Shown here: positions 52,486 to 60,119 of the stretch, in pieces | Layout: each line of letters opens with the position of its first letter | Position numbering within the stretch: the first letter of the stretch is position 1 | Assembly (NCBI GenBank): GCA_963728655.1 | Contig: CAVSLD010000006.1 | Location: 620,001-684,000, forward strand | DNA: 64,000 nucleotides | Origin: Iamia sp963728655 | GTDB taxonomy: Bacteria; Actinomycetota; Acidimicrobiia; Acidimicrobiales; Iamiaceae | Direction: 5' to 3' | Program-made: the position numbers and the translations under genes | The notes under the pieces: generated by a model | What the model was told of the DNA's origin: nothing | Seen by the model: the letters and a program-made list of their open reading frames with translations, nothing else | Databases searched by the model: none

Positions 52486-53185
52486 GTGGCCGACCGGGAG
52501 GTGCCGGCCGAGGAGGTCGCCGACGACGAGCCAGCGCGCGGCCGACGGCCGCACGCCGGGTCGGCGCGGCCGCGCCACCCGTCAGCGCCTGCTCGACTGC
52601 ACCGCCACCATGCTCGGCGCCAGCTCCTACCGGGAGCTGAAGGTGGTCGACATCGCCCGCGAGGCGGGCACCAGCCCGGCGACCTTCTACCAGTACTTCG
52701 CCGACGTGGAGAGCGCCGTCGTCGTCCTGGCCGAGGAGATGGCGGCCCAGGGACGCCGCTTCGGCGACCACGTCCGGGCCAGCACCTGGCGGGGTCGGAA
52801 GGGCTACGACGCGGCCGAGGCCCTGGTCGACGAGATCATCTCGTTCTGGGAGGAGCACCGGGCCGTGCTGCGAGTGGTCGACCTGGCCACCGACGAGGGC
52901 GACGGCCGCTTCGCCAACGTGCGCACCCGGCTGCTCAACGACCTCAACAACGCCCTGGCCCAGGTGATCGAGGAGATGCAGGCCGGCGGCCGCCTGCCCG
53001 ACGACGTCGAGGCCCAGGCCACCGCGGGCGTGCTGGTGTCGATGCTCGTGCACGTGTCGGCCCACCGCTACGGCTTCGAGTTCTGGGGCGTGCGCACCGC
53101 GGACCTCCGCACGGCCATGGCCCGCATCGTCTACTGGAGCGTCTCGGGCCAGAAGCCCCCCCCGGCCGAGTCCCCGGCCCCCTGA
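52486..53185 (+). CDS. TetR-family repressor ending the operon (one frameshift)
   Basis: 232 residues after correction. An N-terminal extension rich in charged residues leads into TPGRRGRATRQRLLDCTATML, then the helix-turn-helix (ELKVVDIAREAGTSPATFYQYFADVESAVVVLAEEM). The ligand domain ends with FEFWGVRTADLRTAMARIVYW. An extra C in GACGAGCCAGCGCG near 52532 hides the start; corrected it reads DDEQRAADGRTPGRRG. GTG 52486 is 2 bp after the DoxX stop. Being last in an operon with a CTGACGG palindrome at its promoter, it is the prime candidate for binding the three copies of that site. A strong hairpin follows. Confidence 0.88.
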
Positions 53186-53212
53186 GCCGAGCGACCCCCG
53201 GCCGCCCGGAGT

Positions 53213-53252
53213 GGTGCGCGCTCCCGTCGGCGCGGCGACGGGAGCGCGCACC
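53213..53252. terminator. Strong hairpin terminator after the TetR gene
   Basis: GGTGCGCGCTCCCGTCG (53213-53229) pairs perfectly over 17 bp with CGACGGGAGCGCGCACC (53236-53252), 6-nt loop, 27 bp after the stop. No U-run. It separates the TetR operon from the KstR-like-box promoter that follows. Confidence 0.75.
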
Positions 53253-53297
53253 GGTTCGTCGGTGGGCGATGGCCGAGGGTGGTCGCCCCCGCCCAAC

Positions 53298-53311
53298 TGA
53301 AACGTGTTCTA
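53298..53311. promoter_or_regulatory. KstR-like operator (TnnAACnnGTTnnA)
   Basis: TGAAACGTGTTCTA fits every fixed position of the consensus. It ends 8 bp before the TAGTGT hexamer (53320-53325) of the LLM-SDR operon, a typical repressor location. Confidence 0.6.
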
Positions 53312-53333
53312 GGTGTGGGTAGTGTCGGCGCCC

Positions 53334-54305
53334 GTGGCCGCCGTCCTGCCCCCCGACCGGCTGAGCGTCGGCATCCAGCTCCCGATCCAGTCCCAGAGCA
53401 CGATCTACGCCGAGGGCTGGGAGGCCGCCGCCGGGGCCGACGAGCTGGCCGCCGTGGCCCGGGCCGCCGACGAGGCCGGCTTCGGCTACGTCGCGGTGTG
53501 CGACCACGTCGCCGTGCCCACCGACAAGGCCGAGGCCATGGGCTCGGCGTGGTGGGACACCATCGCCACCCTCGGATGGCTGGCCGGCATCACCTCGCGG
53601 ACCCGTCTCCTCTCCCACGTCTTCGTGCCCGCCTACCGCCACCCGCTGGCGGTGGCCAAGGCGTGGTCGACCCTCGACACCGTGTCGGGCGGGCGGGCTG
53701 TCATGGGCGTGGGCGCCGGGCACGTGGAGGGCGAGTTCGCCGCCCTGGGCCTGCCCTTCGCCGAGCGGGGGGCGCTCCTCGACGAGGCCATCGACGCGGT
53801 CCGGGCCTGCTTCGCCGACGAGGTGCCCTCCCACGAGGGTGACCGCTGGCAGTTCTCCGGCCTGGCCCAGCACCCCCGCCCGGTGCAGGGCGGTGGCCCC
53901 CCGATCTGGGTCGGGGGATCGTCGGCGCCGGCCATCCGCCGGGCCGCCCGTCGGGGTGACGGCTGGCTGCCCCAGGGGCCGCTCACGCCGGAGGTGGTCG
54001 ACACCCTGCGGGCCGAGATGGTCGCGTCCGGGCGCGAGGGCGAGGCCTTCGACCTCGGCGCCCTGGCCGGGCCGGTGCACGTCGGCGAGCCCGACTGGGA
54101 CGTCGGCCCCGGCATCGTCGGCCCGCCCGAGAAGGTGGCCCACGTGCTGGCCAAGCTGGCCGGCCTGGGCGCCGTCCAGGTCCAGGTCCGGCCCCGCTCC
54201 CGCTCGGCCGCCGAGCTGGTCGACCAGATCGGCCGGCTGGGCGCCGACGTCCTGCCCCACCTGGCCGAGGTCCGTCCCCGGCCGCTCTTCGACGGAGGAA
54301 CCTGA
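53334..54305 (+). CDS. LLM-class F420-dependent oxidoreductase
   Basis: 323 residues, luciferase-like barrel. LSVGIQLPIQSQSTIYAEGW, AADEAGFGYVAVCDHVAVP, TRLLSHVFVPAYRHPLAVAK, TVSGGRAVMGVGAGHVEGEF, and VQGGGPPIWVGGSSAPAIRRAARRGDGW mark the F420-type family. GTGs at 53313, 53322 and 53334 are in frame; 53334 is chosen because TAGTGT (53320-53325) sits 8 nt before it and the KstR-like box lies further upstream. It abuts an SDR gene without a gap. Intact. Confidence 0.88.
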   Translation: MAAVLPPDRLSVGIQLPIQSQSTIYAEGWEAAAGADELAAVARAADEAGFGYVAVCDHVAVPTDKAEAMGSAWWDTIATLGWLAGITSRTRLLSHVFVPAYRHPLAVAKAWSTLDTVSGGRAVMGVGAGHVEGEFAALGLPFAERGALLDEAIDAVRACFADEVPSHEGDRWQFSGLAQHPRPVQGGGPPIWVGGSSAPAIRRAARRGDGWLPQGPLTPEVVDTLRAEMVASGREGEAFDLGALAGPVHVGEPDWDVGPGIVGPPEKVAHVLAKLAGLGAVQVQVRPRSRSAAELVDQIGRLGADVLPHLAEVRPRPLFDGGT

Positions 54306-55085
54306 GTGCTCTTCGAGAACAAGGTCGCGATCGTGTCGGGCTCCGGGCCCGGGCTGGGCAAGGAGGTCGCCCTCGGCCTCGCCCGCGAGGGCGCCGACGT
54401 GGTCGTGGCCGCCCGCCGGGCCGACGGCGTGGCCAAGGTGGCGGCCAAGGTCGAGGCCCTCGGGCGCCGGGCCCTGCCCGTGTCCTGCGACGTCACCGAC
54501 CCCGAGGCGTGCCAGGCCCTGGCCGACCAGGCCGCCACGGAGATGGGCGGCATCGACGTCCTGGTGGCCAACGCCTACCACGACGGCGACATGCGCACCG
54601 TCCTCGACGCCGACCTGGAGGCGTGGCGCACCACCCTCGACGTGAACCTCTTCGGCGCGGTGCACATGACCCGCGCGGTGGCCCCCCACATGAAGGAGCG
54701 GGGCGGCGGCCACATCGTGATGGTCAACACCATGTCGACCGAGCGGATCCAGGCCGGCTTCGGCATCTACGCGGCATCGAAGTCGGCGCTGAAGTCGATC
54801 ACCCGCACCCTCGCCCTGGAGCTGGGCCGCGACGGCATCCGGGTCAACGGCGTGCACCCCGGCTACATCTGGGGCCCGCAGGTGAAGTGGTACTTCGAGC
54901 ACCTCGCCGAGGAGCGCGGCATCACCCCCGAGGAGGTCTACGCGGAGGTGGCCAAGGACACCTCGCTGGGCTACCTGCCGCCGGCCAAGGAGATCGCCGA
55001 CGTGGTCCTGCTGCTCGCCTCGGACCTGGCCAACTGCGTCACCGGCCAGGCCCTCGGGGCCAACGGCGGCCAGTGGTTCCACTGA
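54306..55085 (+). CDS. Short-chain dehydrogenase/reductase
   Basis: 259 residues. Cofactor loop is SGSGPGLGKEVA (GxxxGxG, near residue 11), VVVAARRADG suggests NADP(H), the NAG motif reads ANAYHDG, Ser in VNTMSTE, and catalytic Tyr/Lys in YAASK. Starts GTG 54306 directly after the LLM gene stop, with GGAGG at 54294-54298 inside that gene. Both genes lie behind the KstR-like box. Intact. Substrate unknown; the local context suggests a hydroxyacyl or steroid alcohol. Confidence 0.88.
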   Translation: MLFENKVAIVSGSGPGLGKEVALGLAREGADVVVAARRADGVAKVAAKVEALGRRALPVSCDVTDPEACQALADQAATEMGGIDVLVANAYHDGDMRTVLDADLEAWRTTLDVNLFGAVHMTRAVAPHMKERGGGHIVMVNTMSTERIQAGFGIYAASKSALKSITRTLALELGRDGIRVNGVHPGYIWGPQVKWYFEHLAEERGITPEEVYAEVAKDTSLGYLPPAKEIADVVLLLASDLANCVTGQALGANGGQWFH

Positions 55086-55157
55086 CGGCTGCGGCCGGGG
55101 ACGGCACCCACCCCCGGGTGGGTGGTGGGCCGCCGCGGGGCGGAGTAGACGGGAGCG

Positions 55158-55751
55158 GTGGACGCAGCCGTCGACCTCTACATGAAGGCGTCGAACCTCA
55201 ACTTCGGCATCAAGCACTCGGTGCCGGTGCGGGCCCACGTGGCCGGCGTCGGCGTCTTCCGGCTGCCGTGGAAGAAGGTGGTGCGGATCCCGGTGGCGCC
55301 GGGCGACCACGTCCTCGCGGTCTGGGCCACGCTCGTGCGCAAGCCCCACCAGGGGCTGAGCCACGCCCGCGTCCACCTGGAGCCGGGCCAGTCGGTGGGC
55401 CTCCAGTGGCAGATGCCCGACTCGATCTTCGGCTCGGGCGCCTTCGTGGCCAAGGCCCTCGGCCCGCCCCTCCTGCTCGCCGACCTCGACGTCGAGCCGC
55501 CCCCGCCCGAGTGGGGGCCGTGCCGCCTCTTCCCTCCCCACGGCGTGGAGGCGCTGGTCCCGATGGCCGGCCAGGTGCCCGCGGGCGTGGGCGCATGGGG
55601 GCCGGCCGTCCCGGCGGCCGCGGCGCCAACCGGGGCGTGGCACCCGGACCCCACCGGGCGCTGCCCCCTGCGCTGGTGGGACGGGACCCGCTGGACCGAG
55701 GCGGTGTCCGACGGCGCGGGCGTGGCCTCGGACCCGGTCCCGGGCCTCTGA
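55158..55751 (+). CDS. DUF2510-tailed protein, twin 1
   Basis: 197 residues, function unknown. Residues 1-115 form a beta-rich domain (HSVPVRAHVAGVGVFRLPWKKVVRIPV, SHARVHLEPGQSVGLQWQMPD) with no family I can name. A Pro/Ala linker leads to a C-terminal DUF2510 motif: WHPDPTGRCPLRWWDGTRWTEAVSDG. DUF2510 occurs in actinobacterial membrane-associated or secreted proteins, but no membrane helix is seen here. TAGACG is 6 nt before GTG 55158. The next gene is a paralogue with the same architecture. Intact. Confidence 0.65.
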   Translation: MDAAVDLYMKASNLNFGIKHSVPVRAHVAGVGVFRLPWKKVVRIPVAPGDHVLAVWATLVRKPHQGLSHARVHLEPGQSVGLQWQMPDSIFGSGAFVAKALGPPLLLADLDVEPPPPEWGPCRLFPPHGVEALVPMAGQVPAGVGAWGPAVPAAAAPTGAWHPDPTGRCPLRWWDGTRWTEAVSDGAGVASDPVPGL

Positions 55752-55808
55752 CCCCTCGGGGGCCCGCCCCCGGTGCACGGCCCGGCGTCGAGGGGTAGGC
55801 AGGCCACC

Positions 55809-56378
55809 ATGGACGCTGCTGTCGACATCCGCCCCACCCACTCGGCCATGGCCTTCACCGCCGGCGCCGCGCCCATCCGCGCCACCGTCGGCCAGCAGGG
55901 CCCCTTCCAGCTGTCGTGGAACCAGACCCTCCGCGTCCCGGTCCCGGCCGGCGACGTCGTCGTGGTCGTGTGGTCGGGCTGGGTCACCAAGAAGTTCATG
56001 GGCACCAGCCACGCCCGCCTCCACATCCCCGCCGGCCACCTCGTCGGCCTCGAGTGGAAGATGCCCCAGACGGTCTGGGGGAAGGGGAAGATGGAGGTGG
56101 TCGACACCGGGCGTCCGGTGGGCCTGGCCGCCGTCACCCAGGCCGAGGTGCCGCCCGACCCCGGGGCCGAGGCGGTGGGCGCCGGCCACCCGACCTGGTC
56201 CCTCGACGCCGTGCCCCTGGACGAGGCGGCCGCGGCTGCGGCTGCGGCCCCCGCGGGCGCGGCCTGGCACCCGGACCCCGCCGGCCGCCACCCCTACCGG
56301 TGGTGGGACGGGACGCAGTGGACCGACAGCGTGTCGGACGGCACCACCACCCTCACCGACCCCCTCCCACCCTCCTGA
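55809..56378 (+). CDS. DUF2510-tailed protein, twin 2
   Basis: 189 residues. Same layout as the preceding gene: beta-rich N-terminal domain (LSWNQTLRVPVPAGDVVVVVWSGWVTKKFMGTSHARLHIPAGHLVGLEWKMPQ), alanine-rich linker, then WHPDPAGRHPYRWWDGTQWTDSVSDG. SHAR-H-(x3)-GH/Q-x-VGL-W-MP is shared between the twins, so they arose by tandem duplication with roughly one third identity by eye. ATG 55809. Seven bases separate it from the EthD-like gene. Function unknown. Intact. Confidence 0.65.
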   Translation: MDAAVDIRPTHSAMAFTAGAAPIRATVGQQGPFQLSWNQTLRVPVPAGDVVVVVWSGWVTKKFMGTSHARLHIPAGHLVGLEWKMPQTVWGKGKMEVVDTGRPVGLAAVTQAEVPPDPGAEAVGAGHPTWSLDAVPLDEAAAAAAAAPAGAAWHPDPAGRHPYRWWDGTQWTDSVSDGTTTLTDPLPPS

Positions 56379-56385
56379 GGACCCC

Positions 56386-56751
56386 GTGATCACCCTCCAC
56401 GCCCTTCTCGCCCGCCGGTCGGACCTGACCCACGACCAGTTCCTGGAGCACTGGCACACCCGCCACGGACCGCTGATCCGCGACACGCCGGGCCTGGCCC
56501 GGCACCTCCTGTCCTACGTGCAGCACCCGGTGACGCCGGATGCCGCCGCGAAGCTGGGCCTCGACGGCTTCGACGGCATCACCGTGCAGACCTTCGCCGA
56601 CTGGTCCGCCTTCGTCGCCTTCGCCACCGGGCCCGACAGCCACCTGATGAACGACGACATGGCGTCGTTCCTCGACGTCGACCGCCTGCAGGTCACCGTC
56701 ACCGAGGACCCCGTCACCGTGGTCGGCCCGGCCGAGGGGAGCGCGGGGTGA
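56386..56751 (+). CDS. EthD-like dimeric alpha/beta-barrel protein
   Basis: 121 residues. LLARRSDLTHDQFLEHWHTRHGPLIRDTPGLARHLLSYVQ is the EthD (PF07110) signature: a small ferredoxin-like barrel found as accessory protein in ether, polyketide or steroid catabolism. GTG 56386; its stop overlaps the GTG of the following SDR (GTGA), so the two are co-translated. Intact. Confidence 0.85.
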   Translation: MITLHALLARRSDLTHDQFLEHWHTRHGPLIRDTPGLARHLLSYVQHPVTPDAAAKLGLDGFDGITVQTFADWSAFVAFATGPDSHLMNDDMASFLDVDRLQVTVTEDPVTVVGPAEGSAG

Positions 56752-57536
56752 GCGCCGGGACCGACATGGAGGGCCACGTCGCCCTCGTCACCGGCGGGGC
56801 GTCGGGCATCGGGGCCGAGGTGTGCCGGGGCTTCGCCGCCCGCGGTGCCCGGGTGGCGGTGGTCGACCGCGACGGCGATGGGGCCGGCGCGGTGGCCGAC
56901 GAGGTGGGCGGCCTCGCCATCACCGCCGACGTGGCCGACGCCGCCGCCGTCGACGCCGCCGTGGCCCGCACCGTCGACGAGCTGGGCGGGCTCACCGACC
57001 TGGTGGCCAACGCCGGCATCGGGCGGGCCAAGGGCTTCTGGGACTACACCGACAAGGAGTGGGCCCTCATCGTCGGGGTCAACCTCACCGGCACCTTCCA
57101 CTGCATGCGGGCGGCCCTGCCGATCATGCGGGAGGCCGGTGGCGGGAGCGTGGTCAACGTGGCGTCGCTCACCGGTGTGCGCCCCACCATGGGCGAGGCG
57201 CCCTACTCGGCGGCCAAGGCCGGGGTCATCGCCCTCACCTCCTCCGGTGCCCTGGAGGCCGCCCCCACCGTGCGGGTGAACTGCGTGGCGCCGGGGATGA
57301 TCGACACCCCCCTGACCGCCATGGTCACGCAGAACCCGCAGTGGCGGGCCGGGGCCGAGGCCGGGACCCCGCTGGGGCGCCTCGGCGACGCCCGCGAGGT
57401 GGCCGACGTCGTGCTCTTCCTCGCCTCCGACGCCGCGTCCTACGTCACGGGCCAGACGATCGTCGTCGACGGCGGCAGCATCCTGCCCAGCCTCCAGTCC
57501 GACGCCCTGCTGCGCGCCATCTCCGGGGACGGCTGA
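56748..57536 (+). CDS. Short-chain dehydrogenase/reductase
   Basis: 262 residues, classical SDR: TGGASGIGAEVCRGFA near residue 15, AVVDRDGDG (Asp after beta-2, NAD preference), ANAGIG, Ser in VNVASLTG, catalytic YSAAK, and the usual FLASDAASYVTGQTIVVDGG ending. GTG overlaps the EthD stop. A 35-bp perfect palindrome follows 20 bp after the stop. Intact. Substrate unknown. Confidence 0.92.
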   Translation: MSAGTDMEGHVALVTGGASGIGAEVCRGFAARGARVAVVDRDGDGAGAVADEVGGLAITADVADAAAVDAAVARTVDELGGLTDLVANAGIGRAKGFWDYTDKEWALIVGVNLTGTFHCMRAALPIMREAGGGSVVNVASLTGVRPTMGEAPYSAAKAGVIALTSSGALEAAPTVRVNCVAPGMIDTPLTAMVTQNPQWRAGAEAGTPLGRLGDAREVADVVLFLASDAASYVTGQTIVVDGGSILPSLQSDALLRAISGDG

Positions 57537-57556
57537 ACCCGAGGTCCCGTCGCAGA

Positions 57557-57591
57557 GACGACCACGAGGTGCCTGGCACCTCGTGGTCGTC
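57557..57591. repeat. CACGAGGTGCC palindrome, copy 1
   Basis: GACGACCACGAGGTGCC (57557-57573) and GGCACCTCGTGGTCGTC (57575-57591) are perfect 17-bp arms around a single T. The core CACGAGGTGCC-N-GGCACCTCGTG recurs at 60065-60095. It follows the SDR stop and can act as a terminator. Confidence 0.75.
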
Positions 57592-57646
57592 GGCTGCGCG
57601 ATACGGGGTCGGCGCGCTCGGGACGAGACGTCGGTAGCGTCACCCC

Positions 57647-59146
57647 ATGGCCGACGCTGCGGTCGACGAGGGCGGGCTCCTGCGGCTCGACTCCCCGGCC
57701 GGTCGCTGGGTCATGGCCGTCACCGTGCTGGGGTCGGGGATGGCGTTCCTCGACAGCACCGTCGTCAACGTGGCCCTGCCCCGCCTGGGCGACGACCTCG
57801 ATGCCTCCTTCGCCGGGCTCAGCTGGGTCTCCAACGGCTACCTGCTCACCCTGGCCGCCCTCATCCTGGTGGGGGGCTCGGTGGGCGACCGGATCGGGCG
57901 CAAGCGCACCTACCTCGCCGGTGCGCTCGCCTTCGCGGTGGCCTCGCTGCTGTGCGCGCTGGCGCCCAGCATCCCGACCCTCGTCGCAGCCCGGCTGCTC
58001 CAGGGGGCCGCGGGGGCGTTCCTGGTGCCCGGCAGCCTGGCCATCCTGCAGACCTCGTTCCACCCCGAGGACCGGCCCCGGGCCATCGGCGCGTGGTCCG
58101 GCCTGGCCGGCATCACCACGGCCTTCGGGCCGTTCCTCGGCGGCTGGCTGGTCGACGCCGCGTCGTGGCGCTGGGTGTTCCTGCTCAACCTGCCGCTGGC
58201 CGCGGTGGTGGTGCTGGTGGGGCGGCGCCACCTGATCGAGAGCCACGACGCGAGCGTGGTCGGACGGCCCGACCTGGTCGGTGCCGCCCTCGGCGCCCTC
58301 GGCCTGGCCGGCGCGACCTACGGGCTCATCCAGGAGGACGTCGCGGTCGGACTCCTCGGGGTGGCCGGCATGGGCGCGTTCCTGGTCGTGGAGGCCCGCA
58401 CCGCCCACCCGATGATGCCCCTCGGGCTGTTCCGATCCCGGCAGTTCAGCGCGGCCAACGGCGTGACCTTCGCCGTCTACGGCGCCCTCGGGGCGGTGCT
58501 CTTCCTGTTCGGGCTCGTGCTCCAGCGGGCCCTCGGGTACTCCCCCCTGGCCGCCGGGGCGGCGACGGTGCCGCTGACCGCCGTGATGCTCGCCCTGTCG
58601 TCGCGCAGCGGGGCCCTGGCCCAGCGCATCGGACCCCGGATCCCGATGACGGTGGGGCCTGCGGTCATCTCCGTCGGCCTGCTGCTCATGTTGCGCATCG
58701 ACGCCGGTGGGTCCTACGTGGGCCAGGTGCTGCCCGCCATCGTGGTGTTCGCCGGCGGCCTCGTGCTCACCGTGGCCCCGCTGACCTCCACCGTGCTGGC
58801 CGCGGTCGACTCCTCCCACGCAGGGGTCGCCTCGGGCATCAACAACGCGGTGTCGCGCACGGCGGGGCTCCTGGCCGTCGCCGCCCTGCCGCTGGTCGCC
58901 GGCTTCGACGCCTCGGCCGAGATCCCGGCGGCCGCGCTGCTCGACGGGTTCCACCGGGCGGTGACCGCGGCCGCCGTCCTCACCGCGGCGGGTGCCGTCC
59001 TGGCGTGGACCACCATCCGTGCCGACGTCCTGGCCGTGGCCGAGGGCGAGGGGCCCGCCGCGGAGGCGGCCGAGGAGCCCTGCTTCCACTGCGGCGTCTC
59101 GGGCACGCCCCCTCCCCTCGAGCCCACCGCCACCCCGGTCGACTGA
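57647..59146 (+). CDS. DHA2-family MFS transporter (14 TM, EmrB/QacA type)
   Basis: 499 residues, proton-driven drug or metabolite exporter. Motif A GDRIGRKRTYLAG follows helix 2; LDSTVVNVALPRLGDDL in helix 1 is the DHA2 signature; motif C region RLLQGAAGAFLVPGSLAI. Fourteen hydrophobic segments are evident. The tail carries a CFHCG pair, a possible metal-binding CxxC. TAGCGT (57635-57640) is 6 nt before the ATG. A 41-bp repeated hairpin (59157) follows the stop. Cargo unknown. Intact. Confidence 0.92.
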   Translation: MADAAVDEGGLLRLDSPAGRWVMAVTVLGSGMAFLDSTVVNVALPRLGDDLDASFAGLSWVSNGYLLTLAALILVGGSVGDRIGRKRTYLAGALAFAVASLLCALAPSIPTLVAARLLQGAAGAFLVPGSLAILQTSFHPEDRPRAIGAWSGLAGITTAFGPFLGGWLVDAASWRWVFLLNLPLAAVVVLVGRRHLIESHDASVVGRPDLVGAALGALGLAGATYGLIQEDVAVGLLGVAGMGAFLVVEARTAHPMMPLGLFRSRQFSAANGVTFAVYGALGAVLFLFGLVLQRALGYSPLAAGAATVPLTAVMLALSSRSGALAQRIGPRIPMTVGPAVISVGLLLMLRIDAGGSYVGQVLPAIVVFAGGLVLTVAPLTSTVLAAVDSSHAGVASGINNAVSRTAGLLAVAALPLVAGFDASAEIPAAALLDGFHRAVTAAAVLTAAGAVLAWTTIRADVLAVAEGEGPAAEAAEEPCFHCGVSGTPPPLEPTATPVD

Positions 59147-59156
59147 CCTCCCGTAG

Positions 59157-59197
59157 CTGCGTCCCTCGCTCGGGCCGGGCGCGGGTCAGGGACGCAG
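59157..59197. repeat. Repeated 41-bp hairpin, copy 2
   Basis: CTGCGTCCCT (59157-59166) pairs with AGGGACGCAG (59188-59197), TTT follows; arms and overall length are identical to the element at 34828-34868, and the loop is similar. It lies 11 bp after the MFS stop. Confidence 0.7.
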
Positions 59198-59220
59198 TTT
59201 CGGGATCGGTGGCGGGGAAC

Positions 59221-59234
59221 TAGAACAGGTTCTC
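59221..59234. promoter_or_regulatory. KstR-like operator, one mismatch
   Basis: TAGAACAGGTTCTC matches the TnnAACnnGTTnnA consensus except the last base. AGAAC-AG-GTTCT is a perfect inner palindrome. It lies 31 bp before the ATG at 59266. Confidence 0.5.
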
Positions 59235-59265
59235 GCACCGGAGACGACGACACGAGGAGCGTGAC

Positions 59266-60060
59266 ATGGGCCAGGACGTGGGCAGCGGCAAGAGCCGGAG
59301 GGGTCGCCCCATCGAGCTGGGTGGGGCGCTGGTGACCCTGGTCGAGCCGCACCGGGGCCACGAGGTGGCCTACAACCGGTGGTACGAGCGGGACCACTTC
59401 TACTCCGGCTGCATGATCGGGGCCTGGACGCTGTCGGGCGGCCGCTACGTGGCGACCAGGGACCTCAAGGACCTCCGGGCGCCGGGCTCGACCGTCGCCC
59501 CCGACCCGTCGGTCGGCTCGTACCTGTCGCTCTACTGGATCATCAGCGGCAAGTTCGGGGAGTGGATGGACTGGGGCACCCGCCAGGTGCGCTGGCTCCA
59601 CGACGAGGACCGGATGTTCCCGCACCGCGACCACGTCCACACCGTGATGTACCGCTTCCACTCCGAGGTGCCGGGCCGGGAGGACGGGGTGCCGGTGGAG
59701 CTGGCCCTCGACCACCGCTCCCCGTCGCTGGTGATGACGCTGGTCGACCGGGCCGACGGCGTCGACACCGCCGCCATCGCCTCGTGGTGGCGGGCTCGGG
59801 AGCTGGGTGCCGAGGTCACCGCCGTCTTCGAGCCCGTGCCCATGCCCGCCGACGCGCCGAGCGACGTCCCGGCCGAGGAGACCGCCGACCGCACCCTGCT
59901 GCTGGCCTTCGTCGACGCCGACGTGGCCGAGGGGTGGGGGAGCGGGTGGGCCGAGGTGCCCGACGCGCTCGCCGAGGCCGGCCTCGGCACCGCCGCCTTC
60001 CACGGCCCCTTCACCGGCACCGTCCCCGGCACCGACACCTACGCCGACCAGCTCTGGTAG
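59266..60060 (+). CDS. Hypothetical protein behind a KstR-like box
   Basis: 264 residues, no family I recognise. No signal peptide or membrane helix. Conserved-looking patches: ALVTLVEPHRGHEVAYNRWYERDHFYSGCM, LYWIISGKFGEWMDWGTRQVRWLHDEDRMFPHRDHVHTVMYRF. The first (His, Arg-Trp-Tyr-x-Arg-Asp-His) resembles the start of EthD-like dimeric barrels (NRWYxxxH), and a second such motif could lie near residue 160, so a fused double ferredoxin-like barrel is possible. GAGGAGC precedes ATG 59266. Intact. Confidence 0.6.
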   Translation: MGQDVGSGKSRRGRPIELGGALVTLVEPHRGHEVAYNRWYERDHFYSGCMIGAWTLSGGRYVATRDLKDLRAPGSTVAPDPSVGSYLSLYWIISGKFGEWMDWGTRQVRWLHDEDRMFPHRDHVHTVMYRFHSEVPGREDGVPVELALDHRSPSLVMTLVDRADGVDTAAIASWWRARELGAEVTAVFEPVPMPADAPSDVPAEETADRTLLLAFVDADVAEGWGSGWAEVPDALAEAGLGTAAFHGPFTGTVPGTDTYADQLW

Positions 60061-60064
60061 GCGC

Positions 60065-60095
60065 ACGTCACGAGGTGCCCGGCACCTCGTGACGT
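60065..60095. terminator. CACGAGGTGCC palindrome, copy 2
   Basis: ACGTCACGAGGTGCC (60065-60079) and GGCACCTCGTGACGT (60081-60095) are perfect 15-bp arms around C. It occupies the 59-bp gap between two convergent genes, so it is probably a bidirectional terminator. It shares its core with 57557-57591. Confidence 0.7.
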
Positions 60096-60119
60096 CCGGG
60101 AGGACGTCGAGCGCGGGGA

